Origin: Lucifuga dentata
Lineage: Eukaryota > Chordata > Actinopteri > Ophidiiformes > Bythitidae
Direction: 5' to 3'
NCBI GenBank assembly: GCA_014773175.1
Contig: VXCM01002511.1
Location: 39,086 to 103,085 of the forward strand
Length of the DNA: 64,000 nucleotides
The notes under the pieces are model-generated. The model saw nothing but the letters and a program-made list of their open reading frames with translations, searched no databases and was not told the origin of the DNA. Positions 33,692 through 45,985 of this stretch are shown here, one piece after another. Position 1 is the first letter of the stretch. The number at the start of each line of letters is the position of its first letter. The translations under genes were made by a program, and so were the position numbers.

Positions 33692-34344
33692 GTAAGACCA
33701 CGTAAACCTTATTCCTCACTTTGATTCTTGTTATCAATGGAAATGATTCAAATGGAATGAATTCATCAGTTGTTTGTTAAAACTGAACTATCTGGCGTTT
33801 TTAAGATATCACTTCATTCCTCATAAACATCTGTCACCGTTACATTAAACAACACAAAATATGGTGCATTATTTGGATCTAATTAGCAAGTGTTAGTATG
33901 TTATAAAATAAAATTAAAAAATTAAACCAAATGGGATCAACTGTACTTCCCATTTGTACATAACTAAATATAAGTGAAGCTTTATGATCCACAGAGTTTA
34001 TTTATGGTGATGTTGTGCTGTCCATGATGTTTTTATGAATTATCCCACTGTGCAGATGTGCTGTAGATCACTTAACAGCAAACTGAGCCTGAAAGCAGAC
34101 CGGATAAAATGTGAAACTTCTCCATGCTCACTGTTTCATTTCTTTGCTGACCCTTTTTGCAACTAAAAGCTTAATAACTTGACAACAAAGCATGTGGCAG
34201 TATGGCATAGCGTGATCAGCAGACGTGCAACATTTTTCAGGAGTGTGTGCAGCGTGTGGAAAATGCAGAGCGAGTCTGTGCTGCTCCATGTGCACAGCAA
34301 AAGATCCAAAAGTTTGACGTCTTTTGGCTGCATTGACTCAGTCG

Positions 34345-35668
34345 GAGGTGTGTAGTAACGTGTTCCATTTACTCCGTTACATTTACTTAAGTAACTTTTT
34401 TCACTAAATTGTACTTTACTGAGTATTTTTATTGCAGGACACTTTTAACTCATACTTGAGTATATTTATGAAGAAAAAAATACTTGTACTCAGTTACATT
34501 TGGTTGCACTCTTTGCGTTACTTTTTTATTTGTATTACCTGTGAGACATCACTCCAGCGCAACAAGTCAAAATTCTCCACTTTCTGTAAGTAGCAGAATG
34601 TCCAACTGCTGCTTTGGTTTGGTCCAATCACATTCAGCATCCATCATCTCCATGACAACGATGGGTTGATGCAGCGATGGCCTCAGTGAGAGTTGATAGG
34701 TGGCCCAGCCGGCGGTGCCTTTGCACTGCACAATATAGTATTAATTAAAATGAACTTAAATGAAGCAAACATCATTTTTTCTTTCATAATTTTCTTGGCG
34801 CTTAGACGAAAAATGGGTTCTAAAAAGAGAAAGGGTGACGCGGAGCAACAGCAACAATTATGGAGTTATTCATCCCCGTCATCATTGGTATTTTCGTCTG
34901 GCCATACTACCCCCCCCCCCCCNTTGTCTGCTAAAAATGTGACATTTCAGCTTCTAAGAATCAACATGGAACTTGAGGAAAGGTGGCGGTAAGCTGCAAC
35001 ATTAGCTACTTAACTAGCTGCTGCTGCTAATGCTAACTCAAGTTTTCCTGTTCTGTTCTGGGTAAATTCATGAAGCTAACCTAGCTAACTGTCTTAGCTA
35101 TGTGCTGCTGCTAAAGCTAACTCAAGTTTTCCTGTTCTATTGAGTAAATTCATGAAGCTAACCTAGCTAACTATGTTAGCTATCTGCTGCTGCTAATGCT
35201 AACTCAAGTTTTCCTGTTCTGAGTAAATTCATGAAGCTAACCTAGCTAACTGTCTTAACTAGCTGCTGCTGGTGCTAATGCTAGCTCAAGTTTTCCTGTT
35301 CTATCCTGAGTAAATTCATGAAGCTAGCCTAGCTAACTGTCTTGGGGCCAGAATTGTCATGATTTGTTATGTGGTAAATATCTGATTTATTACTGTCTAC
35401 TGTTTCTTTATATGATATGATTTGGATTGTATTAGAAGCTACATATGGCTACTTTGCTTTTATTTCCACGATGAGCACTTTATAGCTTGATTATTCTGAA
35501 GTATAAGCTTGATCAAAGTTACTCACTACTCAAGTAATCTCTTTATAGATACTTTCTTACTCTCAGGTCATTATTTTGGTGACTACTCTGACTCATACTT
35601 GAATTACTATTATCATAAAGTAACAACACTTTTACTTGAGTACAGTTTCTGGCTACACTACACACCTC
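34345..35668 (+). mobile_element. hAT-like element with AGGTGTGTAGT ends
   Basis: The ends gaggtgtgtagt and actacacacctc are 12-bp inverted repeats. Subterminal repeats of 'tacttgagta' type lie at both ends. Inside, ATGGGTTCTAAAAAG starts an open stretch MGSKKRKGDAEQQQQLW that resembles a transposase N-terminus but runs into a C-tract with an N (34,923) and no further domain. Four tandem units follow at 35,018-35,345. Partial copies lie at 25.1 and 26.8 kb. No 8-bp target duplication is evident, so the hAT assignment is tentative. Confidence 0.6.
35018..35345. repeat. ~82-bp tandem repeat, four units
   Basis: Units of the type tgctgctgctaatgctaact + caagttttcctgttct + gagtaaattcatgaagctaa + cctagctaactgtctta. 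It lies inside the element at 34,345-35,668. Confidence 0.85.
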
Positions 35669-36201
35669 TAGAAATGGTATCTAGATAAGCATTTACAGGA
35701 GAGAGAACACATTTTCATTTGAGGGTGTGCATGTATACAGTATGCACTACGGATTATTATTTAATTAACACAAACTATATATACTGAAGTATTTTCATGT
35801 TCAGTAAAGTGTTACTGATGAAAACCCTGTAGTGCTAATTAAAGTTCTGCACAGTCAAGTTAAGTCAAATTTGTACATTTGGAGCTTTTACTGCAGGCAG
35901 CTATTGTTCAGTAAATCATACTTAAAAACAAGATTTTACAAAGCAAACACTTAATTTGCAAAAGCAATACATGCAAAATAAAGCATCTCCTGAGTCATAA
36001 CAACCCTTTGGATATTTCTGCCAAGAATAAACAAAGAGAAGCTTCGATTGAGGTAAATCAATGGGTTAAAGGGGGACAGAAGCATGAAGAGCTGTGACAG
36101 GACTGAATAGTTTCATGTTACAAGATAAATTAAAAAAAAATGTAATAAAGGAAAAAAGAATCATATTAGAAATTTAGCATTAGCCATACTGGATTCTAAC
36201 T

Positions 36202-36788
36202 TTAAAGGACCATATCATCCATTTTGCATGTTTGAGCCTAATATGTTCAATTTTCATACACGTATCGTTACTGACAATCATTTCCTAAAGCATACTACTG
36301 GAACGGTGAATTAAAAAGGTTTTTCCTACCTTCCAGACCTCCATTGGTTTCAGTTCATTCTGCTATTAAAATCAACTTGTTGATACTGTAAACGTTCTTG
36401 GGATAGGTAATCCATCATCACCAACAAGACGTGTATTCAGGTTTTTTTAGAAGTTATGTAATTTTAGTGTTTAAGCTCAATAAAAAGCGTGGAGTGAATG
36501 TATGCCTCCACCGGGGAATATAGTCCCAAAAGAAGACCTGTGTTTATGGAAAAATTTAAAGGACCGTGACTTCATAAGGCTGTGTAACTATTAGCAGGAG
36601 AAACATGGATTTTTAAGGTGGGTGTATCACTTGAATATTTGATTTTGAAAGATTAAGAGATTTTGCAAAATATCAGGAAAGCTGAAATACAGTTTTATCC
36701 TTTGGGAAATGATTGTCAGTAACGTAACATGTATGAAAATTGAATATATTAGGCTCAAACATGCAAAATGAGTGGTATGGTCCTTTAA
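36202..36788. mobile_element. TTAAAGGACC MITE, copy 7 (inverted)
   Basis: 587 bp with both termini intact; interior orientation as copies 4 and 6. Confidence 0.85.
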
Positions 36789-37849
36789 AACACTAAACAG
36801 TCATTTCAAAATAGTTACCACAGGCGCTAAATAAAGTCACTCATGAAAAAAGTGCCATTATTATTGTACATTATATTGAAAGATAATGAAGACATGGAGC
36901 AATCTGGTAAATTCCAATAACGAACGAGACTCTGGCATGCTAACTCGTTACGTGAACCCATGCGTTCGGCACATGTGGCGCTTAGTAACGTCAGATTGAG
37001 CAATAACAGGTCTGTAATGCTCTTACATGTCCAGGGCTGCATGTGCACGTAAAATCCCGTAAAACGCTCCCATCATCACACACATCATCACAGACAGATG
37101 CTGGAGTTGAAGAAAATGTTAAAACAGAACCTCAGAGTCGATGGAAATCACTGGCACAGGTACTGTATTTACAGTTCAAGAAGTACTTGAAGAGATTTGC
37201 CCAGAAAAGTTTTCCAAAAGTAGATTTTCAGAACACGTTCTAAAACAATTTCTCTGCAACAGTACTTTAGCTCAACAATTATTGTAATAAACTGCTAAAA
37301 CAGTCTTTGCAGGCTCTTACACCTCCAGCGCTGCATAAGTGAGGCTGTGCAAAACAAAAGACCTGGAGGGGAAAATGATATTCAGAGTTTTAAAATCAGC
37401 CTTGGATGATATAAAAAGCAGAGTATCTTATTACAATGTACAGTACAAATTACATTGTTGTACTGTGCAATAAACTGAACAAACAATCATCAAATAAATA
37501 AAAAAAAAACAAAACAGCAGTAGCTTTTCATTATAATATTAGGACAACCATGAAAAACAATTATGATCACATTACCTGTAAGACAGACAGACAGAAAGAC
37601 AGACATACACAGATGCAAACAAAAGCAGTGGGCGTTATCAAATATTTCCACAGAACTCAGATTGACAGGTATGCTAACAGCTAATAGTGCGAACAGCTAG
37701 CTAACAAGCAGCACCAAACAACTGGGACACGCTGTCATTCTGCCAGATCTGCCGGTTCTCCTGAGTCCTGTTGCTCTGTACAACAAACTGTACTCTGAGA
37801 AGGGGGGNCTGTCATGATTCTGCTATTTTCCCTCCACTGCCACTCACCT
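36789..37849. other. Intergenic, no gene seen
   Basis: Unassigned sequence with a short (AGAC)-rich stretch near 37,580. A single N sits at 37,808 after a G-run. Confidence 0.35.
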
Positions 37850-38530
37850 GACCTCCACACCTGCACCCTGTCTGGAATTACTGTAATCACTCAGGTGTCT
37901 ATATATATATAGATAGATAGATATATATATATAAAATCTCCCTCTCACCCTTTTGGGCAGTGTGTGTGTGTGTGTGGAGTTTGAGGGTTCTGCAAGGACT
38001 GCACTGTCCTGGACAGAGGCTTCAGATGTTGTTCCTGGAATCTCTTGGAGCCACTCTCCCAGTTTGGGGGTCACAGCTCCTAATCCTAGTACTACTGGAC
38101 CACTGGGGACTTCACCTTCCACATTCCATCCAGGTCTTCCTTCATTCCTTGGTGTTTCTCCAGCTTCTCATGCTCTTTCTTCCTGATGCTGCATCAGTGG
38201 GATTGCTGCTGCTGCTCTTTGCTGCTCCTTGGTAGCCATCATGTCTGGTTTGTTAGCCAGCAGCTGCTTGTCTGTCTGGAACTTGAAGTCCCACAGGATC
38301 TTAGCTCTGCCATTCTCAACCACCTTTGGTGGTGTCTCCCATTTGGACTTAGGGACTTCCAGTCCATATTCGGCACAGATGTTCCTGTACACCATCCCAG
38401 CCACCTGGTTATGCCTGTCAGTGTACACTGTCCCAGCTAGCATCTTTACACCCTGATATTAAGTGCTGGACTGTCTCAGGGCATCTTTGCACAGCCTGCA
38501 TCGTGGGTCCTGTCTGCTGTGGTAGATATA
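37850..38530 (-). pseudogene. Non-LTR retrotransposon pol, C-terminal remnant
   Basis: Minus-strand translation contains DPRCRLC, then VQHLISGCKMLAGTVYTDRH, NICAEYGLEVPKSKWETPP, KILWDFKFQTDKQLLANKPD and VVLGLGAVTPKLGEWLQEIP. A Cys-x2-Cys...His-x4-Cys knuckle followed by this endonuclease-like tail is characteristic of the C-terminus of R2/NeSL-type LINE proteins. Frame changes occur near 38,440 and 38,160, and an AT/GT microsatellite lies at the left end. Only the last third of the protein remains. Confidence 0.6.
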
Positions 38531-38559
38531 TCAGAATGAAGAGGTGGAGTTTACCACTG

Positions 38560-38975
38560 TGTATCAATCCTCTATTAAAAGCTGGTGGTCAAATCTAATA
38601 ATATCCGAGGGGCGGAGTCAGCAGGATGAAATAAAAGCGGTCTTGTATAAAGGTTTGGTGTTTGTCTTTTACTGGTCCAGCAAACTCTGAGTTAATCTGC
38701 TGCTGCCACCAGATGACAGCAGCCATGTTTGATACCAAACTGCTTAAAAACCTCTCCAGCCGTCGTCCCTCCAGCCAGAAGACACGACCGGCTCAACGTG
38801 AAACAAAGCCGCAAATGTGGAGCCGCTGTCACCACCAACCAGGAAAAGTGGCTGAAAATGAAGCTTCCTAAAAGCTGCTGGAGGCGTATTCACACTGACA
38901 TCTTCTCCTTGATGTGTTTTTGTCAGTTATGGGTTTGTCCATCAGCAAAATTAGAAATAAAGGCCTGTCTCAATA

Positions 38976-39031
<56 letters not shown>

Positions 39032-39215
39032 GTGTGTGTGTGTGTGTGTGTGTGTACACACACACACACACTTACACGCATTTACTGTGTGTGTACTGTG
39101 TACACACACAGTAAATGCTCTATTAGTGGGCGGGGCTTTTATTTACCTCAACCGCAGAGAGAACCCGCCCAGTATAAGATGCAGGCTTTTATTAGAGACA
39201 GGCCTTTATTTCTAA
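38560..39215. repeat. Dispersed repeat, copy A, with hairpin end
   Basis: From ggcggagtcagcaggatgaa to gctgctggaggc it is nearly identical to 47,090-47,395. Farther right, 'aaaattagaaataaaggcct' pairs with 'aggcctttatttctaatttt' (39,199-39,218), flanking a (CTAT)n/(GT)n/(AC)n array at 38,976-39,071. The 69-codon open frames in both copies share sequence because the DNA is repeated. No known protein. Confidence 0.6.
38976..39071. repeat. (CTAT)n(TG)n(AC)n compound microsatellite
   Basis: Pure CTAT to 39,030, TG to 39,054, then TACAC. It sits in the loop of the hairpin described for the surrounding repeat. Confidence 0.9.
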
Positions 39216-39218
39216 TTT

Positions 39219-40681
39219 TAAGCTGTATGTATAACTTCTTCTCTCCAAACTTTTCCTCTGCTGTGTCATAGTTTATTTGTGTCCTTCAGTTTTCCATTAA
39301 AACCCTGGGAATGATGACCGCGGTAAAAATCCGTTAAGTCAGAGCTCCCTTCAGCGACTGTTAAGGGATGTGTGGTGAGATTCAAACTGAAACTAGAGCC
39401 TCGTACCCGGCCTGCAGCGTGTCCCACCACTGATACATGCACCATAACTACATTTAAGAAAAGAAAAGAAAAAAAATACAGCCGCTATGGAGAAACATTT
39501 CACAGTGTGATCATTCCTCTGTCAGCTTTATAAAGGCTCGTTTTCATCCACTTTATCCACATTTCCTGGTTGGTGTGTTACAGCGGAGCGTCACTCGCTC
39601 CTCTACGGGGAGGAGCTCCATGGTTACGGCTTTATTTCATGCTGAGTCTAGTCGTTCCTTCTGAAAGGACAACGGCTAGAGATGATTTTAAAGCGGCTTG
39701 GTACTTAAAAAGTAGATGCTGTCATCTGGTTACAGAGCTTAGGAGGGCTCAAGGAGAAAAAGAAATAAGTTACTCAAATGATTTAGTAAGTCATTCAAAT
39801 GACTTTTTCTTCTCATCCTTGAGCTTCCCAGACTCCATAGTTAGCATTAGCAGCAGCAGAATACACTAACATTATTTGACTGGACCAGTGACAGACATAA
39901 ACCAAACCCGGCCTGTATTGGGAACCGGCCACTATTTTGTTCTACTGACTTTACCTCCAGCTATCCGGCTATAATTGGAGATGGGCCATTATTTGAATAC
40001 TGGCTTGGTTTCAAGAGTTAACATGAATCCAAGCATCTCGCTGTCTATTCTAGTTTTGCTGTATTCCTCTTTCTAGCCTTGTTTCCATTTTTAAACCAGG
40101 TACCTGTTCTTGTTCAGGGTTTTTCCTGCCTGTGATTTTTGTCATGCCCTGATCTTGATCTGTCCACTGTTTTTCTGATTTTTACTTTGACCCTTTGACT
40201 TGTCAGCCTCTCTGCCTGCCCTGTAGTTTACCTACACTTTCCATTAAAGTCTGTTTTCCCACGCTGCTGTGTTTCTGAGCCTACATTTGAGCCCTCGCTT
40301 CCACAGCCAATCCCTGACATTATGCCCAGCTGTCAAACCATTACCCACTTCTCTGTACGTCCACAATATTTGATGCTAGATCCTTTCTAGCCCTCAGCAC
40401 TTCATCACCTTCTGCTCCACCCATAGCTTCCTCTATCTCGCTACACCAGCTTTTTTCATCCCCTCCAGCATCCCTCTAACCTTCCATTACCACAGTCTTC
40501 AGCAGAGCCGAAGACAACAGCAGAGCGACACTTTCTGACTGACTGTATCTCTGCCATCTTTAAGTCCTCCAGCAGGGTTACTGGAATGATCTCATTGTGT
40601 GTTTTATAAGTAAAAGGCCAGTCTTTGTGTATGTATGCCTGAAGCAAGGCCCTTTCCTATGTGTAAAACAGGGAGAGAGAG

Positions 40682-40731
<50 letters not shown>

Positions 40732-40860
40732 CAGGGGCTGATGATATCACAGCCAGTTTATCAGCAGCTGGGTCCAATTGGAATCAGGCCTGAGGACAGG
40801 AAAGTAATATGGTGTTGAACCAGCCAACTGAAATCTCCTCATCAGATCCCACGGATCTCT

Positions 40861-40906
<46 letters not shown>

Positions 40907-41379
40907 GTGTGTATTTGTTAGCATATGTTCCTGTAAGTATTGAGCAGGAGTCTATACCTTTGTTATTTTTACTGTATGTTGCATATGCTATTATACTGCC
41001 CACACCTCAATGTAAAACATGAATACATAGGGGTGTGTGGAGATAAATATAGTCATCAACACTCACCTTTAGTGTCTGCAAAGTCCATTAAAGCAATGTC
41101 CAGTTAAAATGATGTGTTTGCTTTTGTAGGCTGGAATGTGTGCTCTGGTACAGTTTTAGGGCTGTAATTTCAGCTTAGTGCTCTACAGTGCTGGAGCTGA
41201 ATACGGAAATGGTTTGATGGTTTGATCTCCAGGGAGCTTTAATGTGATCATTGTTGTGTTTTATGGCAGTTTGCTCACTAGATTTAGTGTTTTGGGGATT
41301 TTTTGGTCACCTGATGGTGGTGTGAGGTGAAAAGCCTAAGGGTCAAAACATTAGGATCTATGTGGCAATTGTGGCAAAT
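39219..41379. repeat. Intergenic; possible LTR debris, AG and GT arrays
   Basis: A segment near 40,080-40,320 with 'cattaaagtctgttttccca' and a terminus 'ccctgaca' looks like the 3' part of an LTR. (AG)n at 40,675-40,729 and (GT)n at 40,865-40,911. No host gene was recognised. Confidence 0.4.
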
Positions 41380-41944
41380 TTAAAGGACCATACCATCCAT
41401 TTTGCATTTTGAGCCTAATATATTCATTTTCATACTGACAATCATTTCCCAAAGGATAAAACCGTATTTCAGCTTTCCTGATATTTTGCTAAATCTCTCA
41501 ATCTTTCAAAATCAAATATTCAAGTGATACACCCACCTTAAAAATCCATGTTTCTCCTGCTAATAGTTACACAGCCTTATGAAGTCACGGTCCTTTAAAT
41601 TTTTCCATAAACGCAGGTCTTCTTTTGGGACTATATTCCCCGGTGGAGGCATACATTCACTCCACGCTTTTTATTGAGCTTAAACACTAAAATTACATAA
41701 CTTCTAAAAAAACCTGAATACACGTCTTGTTGGTGATGATGGATTACCTATCCCAAGAACGTTTACAGTATCAACAAGTTGATTTTAATAGCAGAATGAA
41801 CTGAAACCAATGGAGGTCTGGAAGGTAGGAAAAACATTTTTAATTCACCGTTCCAGTAGTATGCTTTGGGAAATGATTGTCAGTAACGTTACGTGTATGA
41901 AAATTGAACATATTAGGCTCAAACATGGTGGTATGGTCCTTTAA
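41380..41944. mobile_element. TTAAAGGACC MITE, copy 8
   Basis: 565 bp with both ends; the interior is virtually identical to copies 3 and 5. Confidence 0.85.
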
Positions 41945-42409
41945 GAAAGACTCATGTTGTTGAAAGGGGCCTTGTGCACTTTTTCGTACTTTTTAAACTA
42001 AATTGATATCACTGTGACCAACAATACAACATAAAACACACAACTAGAAAGTTTGTGAATTTGGCTGTGTAGCTGTTTATATTTACTGAAGTGAATCAGG
42101 AAATAAAGTTCCCTAATTATTGCCTCTGGGTCAGTGCAAGTGTGTGAGTGTGTGTGTGTGTGTGTGAGTGAGTGGAGTGGACTGTGTCAGGTGAGTTGCT
42201 GTAGGATTTCTCTCTTTCTATCTGCTCTGACTGTCTCTGGCTGCAGTCTGCATGCTGGCAGAGCATCGTCATGTTTCTCTTCTGTGAAAATGAGTCTGAT
42301 AACACACAAACACAACGCTCCCAAAGCAGTGGAGTAAAATAAAGGCACCTCAAGTCAGTACTTAATTATTTTGGGTATGAGTATCTGTACTTTACTTGAG
42401 AAAATACAC

Positions 42410-43275
42410 TGCTCAGCCCCAACATTAAAGCAGCAGCTAACATGGTGTAGGTCCCCTTGTTAAAACATTTCTGACATGGAGGCATGGAGGCATGGACTCC
42501 TCAGACCTCTGAAGGTGTTCTGTGTATCTGGCACCAAGACGTTAGCAGCAGATCCTTTAAGTCCTGGAAGTTGTGAGGTGGGGCCTCCATGGATCAGACT
42601 TGTTTTTGCAGCACATCCCACAGATGCTGGATCGGATTGAGATCTGGGGAATTTAGAGGCCAAGTCAACACCTTCAACTCTTTGTCATGTTCCTCAAACC
42701 GTTCCTGAACAATGTTAGCAGTGTGGCAGGACATGTCAAAATACCATCACATGAATCAGGACCCAAGGTTTCCCAGCAGAACATCATCAGCTCATCACCC
42801 TGCCTCTGCTGCCTCGCCTTCTTCCCATAGTGCATCCTGGTGCATCTCTTCCCCAGGTAAACCACGCACACACACCTGGCTGTCACATGATGTCAGAGAA
42901 AACCTGATTCATCAGACCAGGACACCTTCTTCCATTGCTCCATGGTCCAGTTCTGATGCTCACGTGTCCATTGTAGGAGCTTTGGATGGTGGATGGGGGT
43001 CAGCATGGTGCTCTGAGCGATCTGCGGCTACGCAGCCATATGCAGCACGCTGCCATGCTGTGTGTTCTGACACCTTCTATCATAGCAGCAGCCATTTTTT
43101 CTGCTATTGTGCTGCAGCAGATCTTCTGTGGGATCAGACCAGACAGGCTAGCCTTCACTCCCCACAACCAACAATGAGTCTTAGGCACCCATGACCCTGT
43201 CACCGGTTCTCCGGTTGTCCTTCCTTGGGCACTTTTGGTAGGTACTGACCTGCATACGGGAACGCTCCACAAGAT
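42410..43275 (-). pseudogene. Tc1-like transposase remnant
   Basis: In minus-strand order, the text of a fish Tc1/mariner element is recognisable: a paired-like HTH region near 43,230-43,100, then RVCVVYLGKRCTRMHYGKK near 42,880-42,830, MMFCWETLGPDS, and the catalytic tail FRNGLRNMTK (42,690) followed in another frame by the PPNSPDLNP-type region. Multiple frameshifts and a ~120-bp deletion before the second catalytic Asp make it dead. It encoded a DDE transposase that cuts and pastes at TA sites. Confidence 0.7.
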
Positions 43276-43283
43276 GAAGTTGA

Positions 43284-43385
43284 CGTTAATATTGTACCAG
43301 AATGAAATGAAACCAATGTCAGTCTGTGTATGAAAATTGAATATATTAGGCTCAAACATGCAAAATGGGTGGCATGGTCCTTTAA
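43284..43385. mobile_element. TTAAAGGACC MITE, right-end fragment
   Basis: Only the last ~100 bp remain (tgtatgaaaattgaatat, ggctcaaacatgcaaaatgg, catggtcctttaa). It abuts the Tc1-like remnant. Confidence 0.75.
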
Positions 43386-43719
43386 AAGTCATTAATAACT
43401 TCTGTTCTTTCTAATGGGAGAGTATATATTTTTGACCCGAGTCATGTCAATGTCAGTTTGATAAAAACAAATGTGTATAATGGTTACATTTACGACTTAA
43501 CCACTAAGAGTAACCTTTAAAAATCATCATTATGTGCATGTAAATAGGCACGGCAGGACACGCTCCGGTCCAGTGTCACGGTCTCACCCCAACCCATACA
43601 GCAAACAAAGCTAGCTCACGAGGATGTGCAGAACTAAATGATGGCAGGCTGCGGCTCACACCATAAAGTCCAGCCCGTTCTGAACACGCATGTTTTGAAT
43701 GGGGACTGCACTAGTCCAC

Positions 43720-44431
43720 TTAACCCTTAAATGCATGAGTCAGTTTTCAAACATTTGTACATACATCGGCTCATTAGAGACCTGTAACTTATGCAACACT
43801 AATTGAGCTACAAAGTGAAATATTTTTGCTTCTAATCTTTTCAGAACATTTTATGAACGATACCAAACCCACAAAAAAACATTTTTTGCCATATTATATT
43901 TTAACAATGACTTATAGATCCGTCATCACAGCGATGCTGCTCCGCATGAAGCTCTGACACGGCGCTGCAGCGTCTTTCTGTAGCAGTAAGCTAGCAGCAT
44001 AGTTACAGCAGAAACAGCTTCTTCCTGCTAGTTTCAGCGTTTGTTCATCATATCAGTGATGCTACAGCGCCACCTAAGGACCAAAGAGACACAACTATTA
44101 CCTGCTGCCTGTAGACCAGGAAAAAAAAAGTCACACTCTTACATAGCCATAGTGGTCCATAACAACCCTATACAATTTATACTGAAAAACATTAGAAAAA
44201 CAATTATTTTCATCATTTTTGACAAATTGAAACCATAAAACTGTTAAAAACAAAGATTTTGAGGAATACAGGGGGGTTGAGGGCTTACTTAAAAAAATGA
44301 ATGAATGAGAGGCTTGGTAACATGGTCCCAGGTNGGGGGGTTGAGGGCTTACTTAAAAAAATGAATGAATGAGAGGCTTGGTAACATGGTCCCAGGTCAC
44401 TAAAGACCTGACCTATGCATTTAAGGGTTAA
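43720..44431. mobile_element. piggyBac-like MITE
   Basis: TTAA then CCCTTAAATGCAT at the left, and ATGCATTTAAGGG then TTAA at the right: perfect 13-bp inverted ends flanked by TTAA on both sides. CCC-starting TIRs and TTAA duplications are the hallmark of piggyBac elements. No transposase ORF. A 63-bp stretch is present twice around the N at 44,334, so the true length is about 64 bp shorter. Confidence 0.8.
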
Positions 44432-44849
44432 TGTATGAGTGTTCAAACATATATATCAGAAGTATCCATCAGTATCCTAATGGGATGTTTGGTTTAGACA
44501 TCACTGATAATATGGATGTTGACGTGTTCTCATTTGTGTAGCAGCAACGTAACATTAACACGCATTAAAATCTCATCTGAAGTTGTATTTAATGGTGTCC
44601 AGCTCATTTCAGTACTGACATCGTTGTGTGGAGCTGTGCTTTCTCTCGTGAAGCTTCACATGGAGTTTATATTGTGAGTTGTGTATAAACTCAGCTGAGT
44701 ATCGGTTTAAGTAACACAGTAAAACTTAAGCCTAGCTAAGTATAAGCTTACTGTCTGTATGTACAGTGTGTGTGTGTTGTACTGTCCTCCCTGAGTGAAG
44801 GCTCACAGTTATATAAGTGTTCAGACAAACAAAAGAGCAGGAGCAGGAA

Positions 44850-45230
44850 GAGTGATTCAGGCTGATCGGACACTTGGGGCCGTTTTGCAGAGCTAGGATT
44901 AGCCACACAGAGGACTCTGGCAGTTTAGGGGCCTGCTGTGATTTCCAGCGTCTGATGGTCGGCTAATGAGGCCCTCTCACTCCTGGCCCGGCTGCAGGCG
45001 AGGTCTGACTCCTTCCCTCCTTCCTCTCCTGCTTTATTGATGCTATCAGAGTTTTGCAGATGGGATAAAATATGCATCCATGCTCAATTATTTCTGACGC
45101 AGCCTTAGTTGGGATTATGAAGCAGGAATATGCATGTGTACTAACACAAACGTATCAGCAGAAGGGCCTCAGCCTGTCTGCCTCCGCCTGCCTTATTTAT
45201 TAGTAGACATGAAAACAGAAACATAGAAAT
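44850..45230. other. Complex unique sequence, possible CNE
   Basis: A stretch without simple repeats or transposon motifs, with clustered ATGCAT, TAATGAGG and CAATTA sites. It looks unlike its repeat-filled surroundings. Conservation cannot be judged from one genome. Confidence 0.2.
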
Positions 45231-45284
45231 ACATACATCATAACCTTCCTGCAAGGTATACTTTGATTTTGAAGACTCGGTCAT

Positions 45285-45610
45285 TTAAAGGACCATCCCA
45301 GTGATTTTGCACCTTTAAGCCCAATAAATACTACCCGCATCCATGTTATGTTAGTGAAAACCAATTTCCAAAACATACTGTAATTTAATTTCCTGTTTTT
45401 TTTTTTTTTTNTTTTTTTTTTTTTTGTTTTGTTTTTTTTTTTGCCAAATTCCCTTTCTAATCATTCAAAGTCAAATGTTCAGGTGATACACCTTAAAATT
45501 AAAGTTTTGCCTGCTAACATGTATGTTCGAATTTAGAAGGACAGGTCAACTTTTGATTTCTCTGGAAAAATCTGTCTTGTCCTGGGACTATATTCCCTGG
45601 CTATATTCTA

Positions 45611-45665
<55 letters not shown>

Positions 45666-45985
45666 CTATACTCCCATTTACTTCATTGTCTTCTGTGCAG
45701 CTCCATGTAGTTACTCATATAACTCATATAGTTACTTTGACAAAAAACTTAATAGACGCCATGTCTGCTGTGATGGATTATTTGTCTCAGCACGTTTCAA
45801 GTCCCTACAAATTGATTTTTATCACACTTACTGGAATGAACTGAAACCAATAACGGTCTGGAAGGCAGGAAAAACAATTCTAATATTTAACTCTAAAGTA
45901 GTATATTTTGGAAAATGATTGTCAGTAACGTAACGTGTGAATTTATTTGGCTCAAACAAGCAAAATCGCCAGTACTGTCATTTAA
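45285..45985. mobile_element. Old TTAAAGGACC-type MITE with expansions
   Basis: Diverged relative of the main family (ttaaaggaccatccca ... ggctcaaacaagcaaaatcg ... catttaa). It carries a T-tract with N (45,411) and (ATT)n at 45,611-45,664. Confidence 0.65.

Noticed and set aside
39570..39869. 99-codon frame as a gene
   Set aside because: No recognisable domain, no splice support, and no relation to flanking genes.
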